This document shows positions 7,605 to 15,200 of a stretch of 39,217 nt of DNA, piece by piece. Origin of the DNA: JAFDZV01 sp966128725 (GTDB lineage Bacteria > Bacteroidota > Ignavibacteria > OLB7); NCBI GenBank assembly GCA_966128725.1, contig CBHYLN010000038.1, forward strand, positions 1 through 39,217. The letters are read 5' to 3'. Position 1 is the first letter of the stretch. Each line of letters begins with the position of its first letter. The translations under genes were made by a program, and so were the position numbers. The notes below the pieces were generated by a model that worked only from the letters and a program-made list of their open reading frames with translations, searched no databases and was not told the DNA's origin.

Positions 7605-8339
7605 TCATGCGTGAGCTCCGTCGCCGGCCGATTCCGGCATCGTGAAGCCCCGGAACAGCAGCCAGCATGGGAAGATGACGATCTCCCACAGAGCAACGGG
7701 AACGGCAAGCACCGACCCGCTCCCGCCCGGCGCCACGTCGACAAGATCGAACCAGCCGGCAATGCCGCCCAACAGTACCAGGGCATAACCGATCAGGCCA
7801 ACCACGGCGATCAGCCGGGGGACAAGGCGGAACCGGAACAGGCTCCAGGTGAAGAGCAGCCCCGCAAGCCCGAGTATGGGAAGAGAAACCTGGGTAAGCC
7901 CCAGGAACCTGGCATGCCTGAGGACGTCGCCAATCGAAAGGAACCACGAGCCCGCCGGCGAGCCCGCCGCGATATACTGCTGGCTTAACGGGATCAGCAG
8001 AAAGGTTGCCACGATGCCAACCATCATGATCGTACCCTCGATGATCCGGGCTGCCAGATACCCTGCGGCCAACGCCTCATCCAGCTTTCGGAGGAGGCCG
8101 AACGCATACACCGCGATGAACACGATGCCAATGTTGTTGATCGACCACAACAGGGCGCTCAGTTCCACCGCCCCCTTGTTCGGATACACCGTGGCGAGGT
8201 AGTTCGGGGCGCTCAGGATCGGATCCAGCGCGAACGCCGCCGTGATACTGGCCGCCGCTGTAGCCAGGAACAGAAGCGCGATCACAATTTCCGCCTTGCG
8301 CTGCGTACGATTCGTTGTGCGTTGCCGTGCCATTTCCAT
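7605..8339 (-). CDS. DUF4386 family integral membrane protein
   Basis: A 244-residue protein with about six to seven hydrophobic helices and the pattern of DUF4386 proteins: a first helix ALLFLATAAASITAAFAL followed by DPILSAPNYLATVYPN, then a second helix with WSINNIGIVFIAVYAFGLL, and LSQQYIAAGSP in the middle loop. Members are found in Bacteroidota and Firmicutes, often as lone genes; no biochemical function is established. It would sit in the cytoplasmic membrane. The ATG at 8339 or the one at 8333 may be used; neither has a clear ribosome site. It converges on the integrase. Confidence 0.85.
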   Translation of the reverse strand: MEMARQRTTNRTQRKAEIVIALLFLATAAASITAAFALDPILSAPNYLATVYPNKGAVELSALLWSINNIGIVFIAVYAFGLLRKLDEALAAGYLAARIIEGTIMMVGIVATFLLIPLSQQYIAAGSPAGSWFLSIGDVLRHARFLGLTQVSLPILGLAGLLFTWSLFRFRLVPRLIAVVGLIGYALVLLGGIAGWFDLVDVAPGGSGSVLAVPVALWEIVIFPCWLLFRGFTMPESAGDGAHA

Positions 8340-8605
8340 CGTTTGTCGTTACGTTCCTGTCCTCGCGAATACTTCCCCACCGTCGCCCGCATTGCCAGCC
8401 TGCAACGCCCGCGATACCCGGGCCGCATGTGATGCATCATCAGGGTAGCGCCGGTTGCGCGTGTGTCCCCCCAACGCCATTGAGCCGCCGTTTACAGGCA
8501 GGGCATACACGTGGGATCATCCTGGATATGGATTCGATCGAACCGCCTACGGGGCCAGTCGGCGACAGGTTGCGCTCCGCGTGTTGGTGTTTACAGCGCC
8601 AAATG
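8340..8605. other. Intergenic stretch, no supported gene
   Basis: Together with 8631-8744 this gives about 400 bases without a gene between the DUF4386 and VOC genes. Open frames are short and lack support. The only clear element is the terminator at 8606-8630. No attC-like paired core was found. Confidence 0.4.
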
Positions 8606-8630
8606 AAAAAGCCCCGCGTTGCCGCGAGGC
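8606..8630 (-). terminator. Intrinsic terminator of the VOC-protein gene
   Basis: An 8-bp stem with one mismatch (8611-8618 with 8623-8630) and a 4-base loop is followed on the minus strand by five T (8610-8606). It lies about 115 bases past the stop codon at 8745. Confidence 0.75.
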
Positions 8631-8744
8631 TTCGTTCATGTGTACACCGGCGATTGCTTCGGGCACAGCACCTTGATGCTACCCGCACGATCGGTGGCGC
8701 CCACGGGCCCGATCGATCGCCCTGCCCGGCGTATTCAATTGTCC

Positions 8745-9236
8745 TTACTTCCTGGCTGGCTTCGGCACATGCTGGTCGATGAGGATTGGATTGCCGTCCG
8801 GATCCACCACCATCAGGTACGCCGGTCCCGACGTCTTCTCGTCAGCCTCCACCTTCAACCCCAACCCGCGGCTCTTCAGCTCCTTCTGAATCTCGCGCAC
8901 GTCCTCGAAATCCGCCAGCGGTTTCGCGTCGCGATCCCATCCCGGATTAAACGTCAGCAGGTTCTTGTCGAACATGCCCTGAAAGAGCCCGATCCTCGCC
9001 GTCTCATTCTCCAGGACCAACCAGTTCTGCGCTTGATCGCCGCCACATTGGCGGAAGCCAAGCTTCTCGTAGAACTCGCGCGCCTTCGCGATATCCTTCA
9101 CCGTAAGGCTGACCGAGAAATTACCCAGCCGCATCTGCCCCCTTTCCGGTTTGGCATCGGCCGAAGGCTGCCCCGCACGACCAAGGAACAGGCCGATAAT
9201 GCCGCACGACAACGCGCTGGCGACAGTACGAATCAT
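8745..9236 (-). CDS. VOC/glyoxalase-fold protein with N-terminal membrane anchor
   Basis: A 163-residue protein whose residues 35-160 form one vicinal-oxygen-chelate unit: FSVSLTVKDIAKAREFYEKL at the first beta-alpha, NWLVLENETARIGLF, then AYLMVVDPDGNPILIDQHVP at the end. The family includes glyoxalase I, extradiol dioxygenases and antibiotic-binding proteins. The DPDGNPI motif is generic, so a substrate cannot be named. Unusually, a hydrophobic N-terminal segment (MIRTVASALSCGIIGLFLG) precedes the domain and suggests export or membrane anchoring. The ATG at 9236 lies ten bases after GGGGAG; a GTG at 9245 is too close to that site. Confidence 0.85.
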   Translation of the reverse strand: MIRTVASALSCGIIGLFLGRAGQPSADAKPERGQMRLGNFSVSLTVKDIAKAREFYEKLGFRQCGGDQAQNWLVLENETARIGLFQGMFDKNLLTFNPGWDRDAKPLADFEDVREIQKELKSRGLGLKVEADEKTSGPAYLMVVDPDGNPILIDQHVPKPARK

Positions 9237-9336
9237 GATGCTCACGCTCCCCTGTTGTTTGTTGTTGTTGCCGAAAGCCTGGCAGGCTCATGAACACGCC
9301 ATCAGGGCCTGCATCCGCAGGCCATCAACGCGTCCC

Positions 9337-9708
9337 CTACCCGCGCAGGATCTTCTCCATGGCCCTTCCCTTGGCCAGCTCATCGATCAGTTTGTCCATG
9401 TAACGGATCTCGCGCATCAACGGCTCCTGGATTTCCTCGATACGCACGCCGCAGATCACGCCCTTTATCAACGCGCGCGCCGCATGCAGCGACGGAGCTT
9501 CCGCGAAAAACGTCTCGAAGTCCGTCCGGTCCGCGATCAACTGCTCCAACTGGCGTTGAGTGTAGCCGGTAAGCCAGCGTATGATCTGGTCAACCTCCTC
9601 CTTCGTACGGCCCTTCCGTTCCGCCTTGGCCACGTAGTGCGGATACACACTGGCAAAGCTTGTTGTATAGATCCGATGTTTCGCCGCCGTGGCTCCACCG
9701 TTCTGCAT
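9337..9708 (-). CDS. DUF2200 family protein
   Basis: A 123-residue cytoplasmic protein matching DUF2200 across its length: HRIYTTSFASVYPHYVAKAE, then KGRTKEEVDQIIRWLTGY and the RQLEQLI segment, and a C-terminal region with MREIRYMDKLIDELAKG. The family is widespread in bacteria with no known function. The ATG at 9708 has a strong GGAGG six bases upstream, which excludes a longer frame starting at 9732. It follows the DUF4199 gene on the same strand, but a repeat array at 9754-9812 separates them. Confidence 0.9.
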   Translation of the reverse strand: MQNGGATAAKHRIYTTSFASVYPHYVAKAERKGRTKEEVDQIIRWLTGYTQRQLEQLIADRTDFETFFAEAPSLHAARALIKGVICGVRIEEIQEPLMREIRYMDKLIDELAKGRAMEKILRG

Positions 9709-9753
9709 GATATGCCTCCATGAGTTTTCCAATAGCTCGGGATGGGGCCGCCC

Positions 9754-9812
9754 CCACCCGGATCACTTTCAGCGCCACCTGGATCACTTTCAGCGCCACC
9801 CGGATCACTTTC
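9754..9812. repeat. 21-bp tandem repeat, 2.8 copies
   Basis: Two full 21-bp units (9754-9774 and 9775-9795, differing at one base) and 17 bases of a third (9796-9812) repeat CCACCYGGATCACTTTCAGCG. The third copy runs into the last codons and stop of the DUF4199 gene: on the minus strand each unit contains GAAAGTGATC, and the stop TGA lies in it. It may be a slippage expansion of the gene's 3' end. IS21-type elements carry similar repeated internal motifs at their ends, but no istA/istB is nearby. Confidence 0.85.
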
Positions 9813-10311
9813 TACGAAGGATCGCGGCCGAGATCAGCGTCATCAACAGCCCCACCGGGAACGGTTCGATAAACGTGAACGCGATGTTGACGAAGGGATT
9901 CGCGTACATCTCCTTGAACGATTCGGCCTCGCGCACCGCCTCGGAGATTTCCGTCGGCGACGCCCCGCCTGCTTTCAGTTCTTTCAACTGGCTGTCAAAG
10001 ACGTGGTCCGCGATGCCCGGGTTGCTGTAGTACACCACCTCCCATACCGCCACATAACACGCCGAGGAGATCAGCGCGATCAGGATCCCCACGGTGAACC
10101 CGCGCCCGAAGGTGAGCTTCCCGTTGCCGACGTTCTCACGATACGAACGCACGCCGAAGAAGATGAGCAGCGCCGACAGCACGATCCCCGCATAACCAAC
10201 GAGCAGGCTCGTGTTGCAGCCAAGCGAGTCCATGAACGGCACATGGGCAAGCAACAGCACCGCGGCGATCGCGCCCGAGATCAATCCGTAAACCAGTACA
10301 ACTTTCTTCAT
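9805..10311 (-). CDS. DUF4199 family membrane protein
   Basis: A 168-residue membrane protein with four hydrophobic helices: GLISGAIAAVLLLAHV, LLVGYAGIVLSALLIFFGV, GFTVGILIALISSACYVAVW and PFPVGLLMTLISAAIL. The sequence FFGVRSYRENVGNGKLTFGR is the conserved central stretch of DUF4199, a family common in Bacteroidota with no known function. The ATG at 10311 has AAGGAGG nine bases upstream. The gene lies 110 bases downstream of a membrane-tethered LuxR-type regulator on the same strand, a pairing seen in related genomes, so the two may be co-transcribed. The stop codon lies in the 21-bp tandem repeat. Confidence 0.88.
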   Translation of the reverse strand: MKKVVLVYGLISGAIAAVLLLAHVPFMDSLGCNTSLLVGYAGIVLSALLIFFGVRSYRENVGNGKLTFGRGFTVGILIALISSACYVAVWEVVYYSNPGIADHVFDSQLKELKAGGASPTEISEAVREAESFKEMYANPFVNIAFTFIEPFPVGLLMTLISAAILRRK

Positions 10312-10421
10312 CGAGTTTTGCCTCCTTGGGCGCAAACGTACCGATGTGCAGGTGCCCGGCGCGTCATACTTTTGGATGATTCAGGCCCTGCGGCAACGGA
10401 ATCATCCCTTCGGGCGATGGA

Positions 10422-10880
10422 TCAGGGGATCAGCCGCCACGATTTTCCCAACTGCACCGCCTCGGTACGCCGGCGGGCGCCAAGCTTGTCGAACAACCGG
10501 CTCGCGTGGGTCTTCACCGTATTCTCGCTGACACAGGCGCGCTCCCCGATCTCCCTGTTGCTCAGCCCCATTGCGATCAGCCCCAGGATCTCCAGCTCAC
10601 GCGGGGTGATCTGCAGCTCACGAACCCGATCCTCATCCAGGACGAACGGACCGTCGACCCGCACCTCCTTTACCACCACCTCGGGCCGCCGCCGCGTAAG
10701 GGTCCCGCCCAGCATGATCCCCAGCGCCGCGAACACCACGGCCACGATGGCGCCATAGATCTCGGCCGAATGCCGAAGAACCAGAACGTGATACTCCGTG
10801 AACCGGAGCAGGGCGATCACCACACCACCACAGACCCCGAACAGGGCGATCTCGCGAAAAGCTTTACCGGACAGCGTCAT
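10422..10880 (-). CDS. Membrane-tethered LuxR-type transcription regulator
   Basis: A 152-residue protein with two N-terminal membrane helices (about residues 12-28 and 42-62) and a C-terminal LuxR/GerE helix-turn-helix (about 90-148): ITPRELEILGLIAMGLSNRE and VSENTVKTHASRLFDKLGAR carry the usual recognition-helix pattern. There is no receiver domain, so regulation by phosphorylation is unlikely; signal input may come through the membrane part or by proteolysis. It precedes the DUF4199 gene by 110 bases on the same strand and is likely its co-transcribed or target partner. The ATG at 10880 has no clear ribosome site. Three direct heptamers lie 38-72 bases upstream and may be an operator. Confidence 0.9.
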   Translation of the reverse strand: MTLSGKAFREIALFGVCGGVVIALLRFTEYHVLVLRHSAEIYGAIVAVVFAALGIMLGGTLTRRRPEVVVKEVRVDGPFVLDEDRVRELQITPRELEILGLIAMGLSNREIGERACVSENTVKTHASRLFDKLGARRRTEAVQLGKSWRLIP

Positions 10881-10917
10881 GGTCGGAATATGAGAATAAC
10901 GGATCCCTTAACAAGCC

Positions 10918-10952
10918 GCTTCAACGGGGCAGCTTCAACCGGGCGGCTTCAA
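10918..10952 (-). promoter_or_regulatory. Three phased TTGAAGC direct repeats upstream of the LuxR-type gene
   Basis: On the minus strand TTGAAGC occurs three times (10952-10946, 10938-10932 and 10924-10918), each start 14 bases from the next, 38-72 bases before the regulator's start codon. Such spacing suggests a multi-site operator, possibly autoregulatory. This is inference. Confidence 0.4.
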
Positions 10953-11270
10953 TAAGACGGTTCGATCCTCGATTGGTCGGCACCGGCCGGGCGGATTCAG
11001 CCAGCGGAGTGGCCTGTACCCCGCCTGGCATGCGATGCTCCGCTCCGGTCTGAAATTGATATCACCAAACATACATCCCCGCGGGCAATTGCGTTGTTGG
11101 TGGTGTGGCGGGCGCTTCACGCGCAGGTAATGCGAGCGGCCTTGGCCGATAGATGATGTGGGGCCGGCCGAGGGTGCGATGGAGGAGGTGCGGGTGTGTG
11201 TGGGGAGGGGGAATGCAATACAATCGCCTTGAGACTTCGGCGGAAGGCATGATTGTCCTTCGCCACGGGA
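10953..11270. other. Spacer between mcrC and the LuxR-type gene
   Basis: No gene is supported. A GT-rich plus-strand tract lies near 11185-11213 (GGTGCGGGTGTGTGTGGGGA). No terminator with a U tract is visible past the mcrC stop at 11271. Confidence 0.35.
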
Positions 11271-12464
11271 TCAACCTGCAAGCAACGCCGCAAGTACCGT
11301 GGAGATCCCGCCCTCCGGCGTCACACATGCCGTTATCACCTCCACGTCGCTTGCGCCGTAGTGACCATTGATCGGGCGCGAGGGCATCTCGGGGTAGATC
11401 AGCACAGCACGGCGGCAGTTCTTCGCAACGGCATAGGCCACAACCTGATGAAGATCGTCTGCCGACGGCTGTTGGTCACGCTTGTACTTCGTGTCCAGCA
11501 CGGCCAGTGCAGCACCGCTCGAAGCATTGCTCAACACCATGTCGATGGTGATGTTGACCGTGCCGTCGTTGGAAATCACAACATCCTCCTGCGCGTTCAG
11601 ACGCATGCCATCTCCAACCTGCGGCGCCAGATACTCGGCGACGTATTGCTCGTACAGCCTCGCCATGTCCACCAGAAACGGGATCGTCTCGAAGCGACCG
11701 TGCTCGTGTGTCGGACCGGCCTGCTCCAGAAAGAAACGGCATAACGCATGCATCGGGCGATAGTCGCCGTTGAGGCGGTTGTACAGACGGCCGACGCACT
11801 CCGCCGGCCTGAAGCCGCGCAGCGAGATCGAACCGCGCAGCGAGCGCCACGCCGCCATCACACGGTCCAGACGCTCGCCGGTACAGAGTCCCTGGCGGAT
11901 GATTGTATGCAACGTCCAGGCCAGCAGTTGGTTCTCGCCCACATCGGCAGTGTGCTCGTGATATGCGCAATGAAGCACGGCATCCCATGGCGCACGAAGT
12001 GAACGCGCGATGTCCAGCGAGCCACGCACGTACGGAAGGCGATCCTCCTCCGGAACATATTCACGATAGAGCCCGCGCCTGCCACGATCCAGCACCCTCC
12101 GCGCCAGCACCGCTGCCAATCGCTGATAGAACTCCTCGATCCGATCGCTCTCGGACACTCCGTCCAGTATCTCGAAGCTCTTGAGCGCGTAGGCATACTC
12201 CAGCATTCGGAAGATGCTCGCGGCCGGCACTTTCGGCTCCAGATGCAGACGCAGCCCGGGCCGCAGGGGAATCGAACCCACCCAGCCCAGAGACTTCAGT
12301 CGCCACCGGCCGCCCGTGCGCATCGTAGTAGGTTCATAGATCTCGATCTTCTCGCGATAGTCGCGAAAGATGATCTCGGCGTCCGCATGGTCAAATTCAC
12401 CGGCTGCAAGCTCCAGCGGCTGGTATTCACGAAGCGTGATGATGCGTGTATCGTCCCGGCTCAC
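11271..12464 (-). CDS. mcrC: McrC-type nuclease subunit of a modification-dependent restriction system
   Basis: A 397-residue McrC-family protein, the endonuclease partner of the McrB NTPase. The N-terminal half has the family pattern (GWVGSIPLRPGLRLHLEPKV, then the helical FRMLEYAYALK). The C-terminal PD-(D/E)xK nuclease core is visible: D308 in ITIDMVL, then D324-T-K326 in VLDTKYK, followed by DLHQVVAYA. The start is a GTG at 12464 that overlaps the McrB stop by four bases (GTGA), with GGAGG eight bases upstream; this is typical translational coupling. Longer in-frame starts would lie inside mcrB. McrBC systems cut DNA containing modified cytosine; the target here may differ because the McrB N-terminus is not the E. 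coli type. Confidence 0.92.
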   Translation of the reverse strand: MSRDDTRIITLREYQPLELAAGEFDHADAEIIFRDYREKIEIYEPTTMRTGGRWRLKSLGWVGSIPLRPGLRLHLEPKVPAASIFRMLEYAYALKSFEILDGVSESDRIEEFYQRLAAVLARRVLDRGRRGLYREYVPEEDRLPYVRGSLDIARSLRAPWDAVLHCAYHEHTADVGENQLLAWTLHTIIRQGLCTGERLDRVMAAWRSLRGSISLRGFRPAECVGRLYNRLNGDYRPMHALCRFFLEQAGPTHEHGRFETIPFLVDMARLYEQYVAEYLAPQVGDGMRLNAQEDVVISNDGTVNITIDMVLSNASSGAALAVLDTKYKRDQQPSADDLHQVVAYAVAKNCRRAVLIYPEMPSRPINGHYGASDVEVITACVTPEGGISTVLAALLAG

Positions 12465-14599
12465 CCCAGGATCCTCCGGCCGATCTCTTCCCACGCAAAC
12501 GCCTTTGCCTTCTGCGGTTGGTCGTAGAAATACTCCTGCAGATAGGGCTCGATCTCCATGCGCCAGATATCCTCGATGCAATCGGCCAGGTCATCGTGCA
12601 GGAAGTAGGAGATGCCCATTGCGTAGTGGGGATCGTTGATCGCCGCGTTCAACCGCCGCAGCTCTCCGGCAAGCCGCGAGGCCGGGAATCCCGTGGCGTT
12701 GCGTTCATGATAGCGCTCCAGCACGTCGTACTCGGGCGCGAGTTCCAGAAAGGCGAAGCGGCGGCGCAGCGCGTGGTCCACCAGCGCTATGGACCGATCG
12801 GCTGTGTTCATCGTGCCAATGATGCGCACATTCCCCGGAATCGCGAACGTTCCTCCGGCCGCCAGCGGGATCTCCCGGTCGCGATATTCCAGCAGGTACA
12901 TCAACTCGCCGAACACACGCGCCAGGTTCGCACGGTTGATTTCGTCGACGATCATCACACACGTCCCCTCCACTCCGCGGGCCTGCTCGCAGAACTCCAG
13001 AAACCGCCCCGGCGCAAGCGCATAGTCCAGACCGCCGCCGGAGATCAGGCGCGGGCGGATGCCCTGCATGAAATCCTCGTAGGCATACGCCGGGTGGAAC
13101 TGCACGATCTCCTGGAATCCGTTGCCGCCGCCGATCAGATGCCGCGCCAGCTCGCCGGCCACAAACGTCTTGCCGGTCCCCGGAGGACCGTAGATGATCG
13201 CCTGCTTCTTGCGTTCGATAGCCCGCACCCATCGTGCCAGCTTCTCCTCGGTGAAACCGTTAGCGGCAGCGATGTCGGGGAATGGATAGTGGGGGTTCAC
13301 ATGTGCCCCTTTGGTAGTCCCGGGCTGTTCATCCACATAGGCGGGATTCGGAAGCGCGCGTCCCAGCTCGCTCTGCAGGTATTCGATGATCTCCGGCGCG
13401 TGATGGCGCGCCCACGTGCTGCGGCCTGACACTGTCGCCGATGCCTTGCGGATGAACGCTTCGTGTGCCGGACGAAGTTGCTCGTAGTGTTCCGCCGCCC
13501 ACGCAACATCGACGTAACCGTGGGCGGTCTCCCCGCGCATACTGCGATAGGCTTCATCGCCGACCTTCAGTTCTCCTTCGACGAGAACACGGAGATCGTC
13601 ACTCAGTGCAGAAGCGTCTAGTAAAAGTTTGAACCCGCCGACCGTTACGACAAGCACCTCCACCCTGCCGACATTCAGCCGGATCAGATTCTGATCGATC
13701 CGATACGTCAACGACCAATTGGTCGTTGATAGCGAGTTCGCCAACTCCACCGCGTCGACGAGCATGGTTTCGGCAAAGCGACGTTGCGCGGGGTCGGGAT
13801 AGAACTCCGCGAACATATCGGCGACCCACGCATCATCATCCGCGACGTCACCACCCTCCCCCGGCGTGACATATGCCTTCGGTTCCTTCGCCTTGTCGAA
13901 GTACCCGCGCACGGCCACCAGCCAGTGCGTGAAGATGTCGAAGAGCATCCAGGGCGGAACGTCCTCGCGCCCGGCCACCTCGATCATCCGCTCCGCGTGC
14001 TCCGCCACCAGCGCCCGACCCGTTGCGTTCGCGGCGGCGTAACTTGCGATGCCCTGTTCATGCCGCGTGCAGGCGAAGTAGTTGATGACCGTCAGCGACT
14101 TGTTGTTGATAAGGAGAAACTTCTCCGGATCGACGGCCGCAAGGATCGGCGAAAGCGTTCCGCTCTGAAACCCCTTTCCCTGGCCGCTCTCGGCGAACTC
14201 ACGTGCCGCGGCCTCCACGTCCGCGGGGTTTCCCGCCGCTCGCCGTACGAACCGGAAGATGGCGCGCGCCACGGCCTGCCAGTCGGCATCGCCACGGCCG
14301 TACTTGGCGCCGTACTCGCGCCGAACATCGCGGTGGACCGTTGGAGCGTAATGCACCCAGACGCGCCCGTCAACATTCTCGGGATAGTCCCCATGCGGCA
14401 GCAGCGTCGCGAGCACCATGTCGGTGATGTCCTCGCCGCGGTCCTGCGCCCGCAGCACCGCCTCGTAGTTGGCGCGCCCCCGAGCGATCACGCGCCTCGC
14501 CTGCTCGATGTGTTCGATGCCAATCGGCTGCGAAAGGTACTCGGTCACGAAGTCGTTGAAGAGCGGAAGGAATTTGGAGCGGACGACCGTTGCCGGCAT
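12461..14599 (-). CDS. mcrB: McrB-type AAA+ NTPase subunit
   Basis: A 712-residue protein. The C-terminal AAA+ module has Walker A GPPGTGKT (471-478), Walker B VMIVDEINRAN (D552, E553) and the McrB signature MNTADRSIALVDHALRRRFAF. The N-terminal 450 residues, which should recognise modified DNA, contain GKGFQSGTLSPILAAVDPEK with LLINNKSLTVINYF, seen in other McrB-like proteins; they do not resemble the E. coli McrB DUF3578 domain as far as I can tell. The nuclease McrC follows with a four-base overlap. The ATG at 14599 starts a sensible protein but has no ribosome site. A Bacteroidota-type -7 box lies about 110 bases upstream. Both subunits look intact. Confidence 0.93.
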   Translation of the reverse strand: MPATVVRSKFLPLFNDFVTEYLSQPIGIEHIEQARRVIARGRANYEAVLRAQDRGEDITDMVLATLLPHGDYPENVDGRVWVHYAPTVHRDVRREYGAKYGRGDADWQAVARAIFRFVRRAAGNPADVEAAAREFAESGQGKGFQSGTLSPILAAVDPEKFLLINNKSLTVINYFACTRHEQGIASYAAANATGRALVAEHAERMIEVAGREDVPPWMLFDIFTHWLVAVRGYFDKAKEPKAYVTPGEGGDVADDDAWVADMFAEFYPDPAQRRFAETMLVDAVELANSLSTTNWSLTYRIDQNLIRLNVGRVEVLVVTVGGFKLLLDASALSDDLRVLVEGELKVGDEAYRSMRGETAHGYVDVAWAAEHYEQLRPAHEAFIRKASATVSGRSTWARHHAPEIIEYLQSELGRALPNPAYVDEQPGTTKGAHVNPHYPFPDIAAANGFTEEKLARWVRAIERKKQAIIYGPPGTGKTFVAGELARHLIGGGNGFQEIVQFHPAYAYEDFMQGIRPRLISGGGLDYALAPGRFLEFCEQARGVEGTCVMIVDEINRANLARVFGELMYLLEYRDREIPLAAGGTFAIPGNVRIIGTMNTADRSIALVDHALRRRFAFLELAPEYDVLERYHERNATGFPASRLAGELRRLNAAINDPHYAMGISYFLHDDLADCIEDIWRMEIEPYLQEYFYDQPQKAKAFAWEEIGRRILG

Positions 14600-14705
14600 G
14601 ACGGTTGATGTATGAATTATTTGGGAAAAGAAGACACGGCCCACGGCGATGCACGCCGCCGGGGAATACAGGCGATCCCGCCGGGCGTTGGTGAGGATCG
14701 GCGGC

Positions 14706-14713
14706 AAAGATAG
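14706..14713 (-). promoter_or_regulatory. Bacteroidota-type -7 box upstream of mcrBC
   Basis: TATCTTTG on the minus strand fits the TAnnTTTG consensus. It lies about 107 bases before the mcrB start. A -33 TTG at the expected distance is not evident, so support is partial. Confidence 0.45.
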
Positions 14714-14948
14714 GAAGATGCCGGGGGCTGGGCGCCCCCGGCCGTCGACGGCGCAGTGCCGGGAGTGATGCCGGCGCACTTCAGGCAGCGAGCGCATTCA
14801 ACGCTGGTGGAACGGTGGCGGCATCCTCCATGTGCATGCATGAAAACCAGCCTGCGCACTCTCCACGAACGGGATGTACTCACCGAACAACGACCACATG
14901 AAAGCTCCGGTACATGCACACGCTCAGGGCAAGCAAACTGGCGCCCTG

Positions 14949-14985
14949 CCTGTTTCGCCCGGAATATGGCTCCGGACGAAACAGG
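14949..14985 (-). terminator. Strong hairpin past the GIY-YIG gene
   Basis: A 15-bp stem with one mismatch (14949-14963 with 14971-14985) and a 7-base loop lies 57 bases past the rebuilt stop codon of the interrupted GIY-YIG gene. It was probably that gene's terminator. It also insulates mcrBC from the insertion sequence. Confidence 0.6.
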
Positions 14986-15167
14986 AGCGGAACAGCGCTC
15001 GAAATCTGCCTGCTCGCATCACAACAATCACCGGCCTTCTGCTATACCGGCCCGATAGGCGGATGTGCCGGCTCCAGACGTCCGATGTTCTTGTTGATCG
15101 GAGGCTTGGATATTCTAAGAATCAACGACTCGATGTGTTTCGCATGGTCCATCCCGTCCATGCGCTT

Positions 15168-15175
15168 AACATTGT
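15168..15175. repeat. Left target-site duplication
   Basis: AACATTGT directly flanks the left inverted repeat of the insertion sequence and is identical to 16479-16486. Eight base pairs is the usual duplication length for the ISL3 family. Confidence 0.93.
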
Positions 15176-15200
15176 GGGTCTTCATTTAACCGAGTGGGTC
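15176..15200. repeat. Left terminal inverted repeat of the ISL3 element
   Basis: It begins GGGTCTTCATTTAACC and matches the reverse complement of the right end at 20 of 25 positions. The last codon of the transposase gene touches its inner edge. Confidence 0.88.

Noticed and set aside
7605..10880. Integron cassette array to the right of the integrase
   Set aside because: The genes have their own ribosome sites and ordinary terminators with T tracts, and I found no paired attC cores between them.
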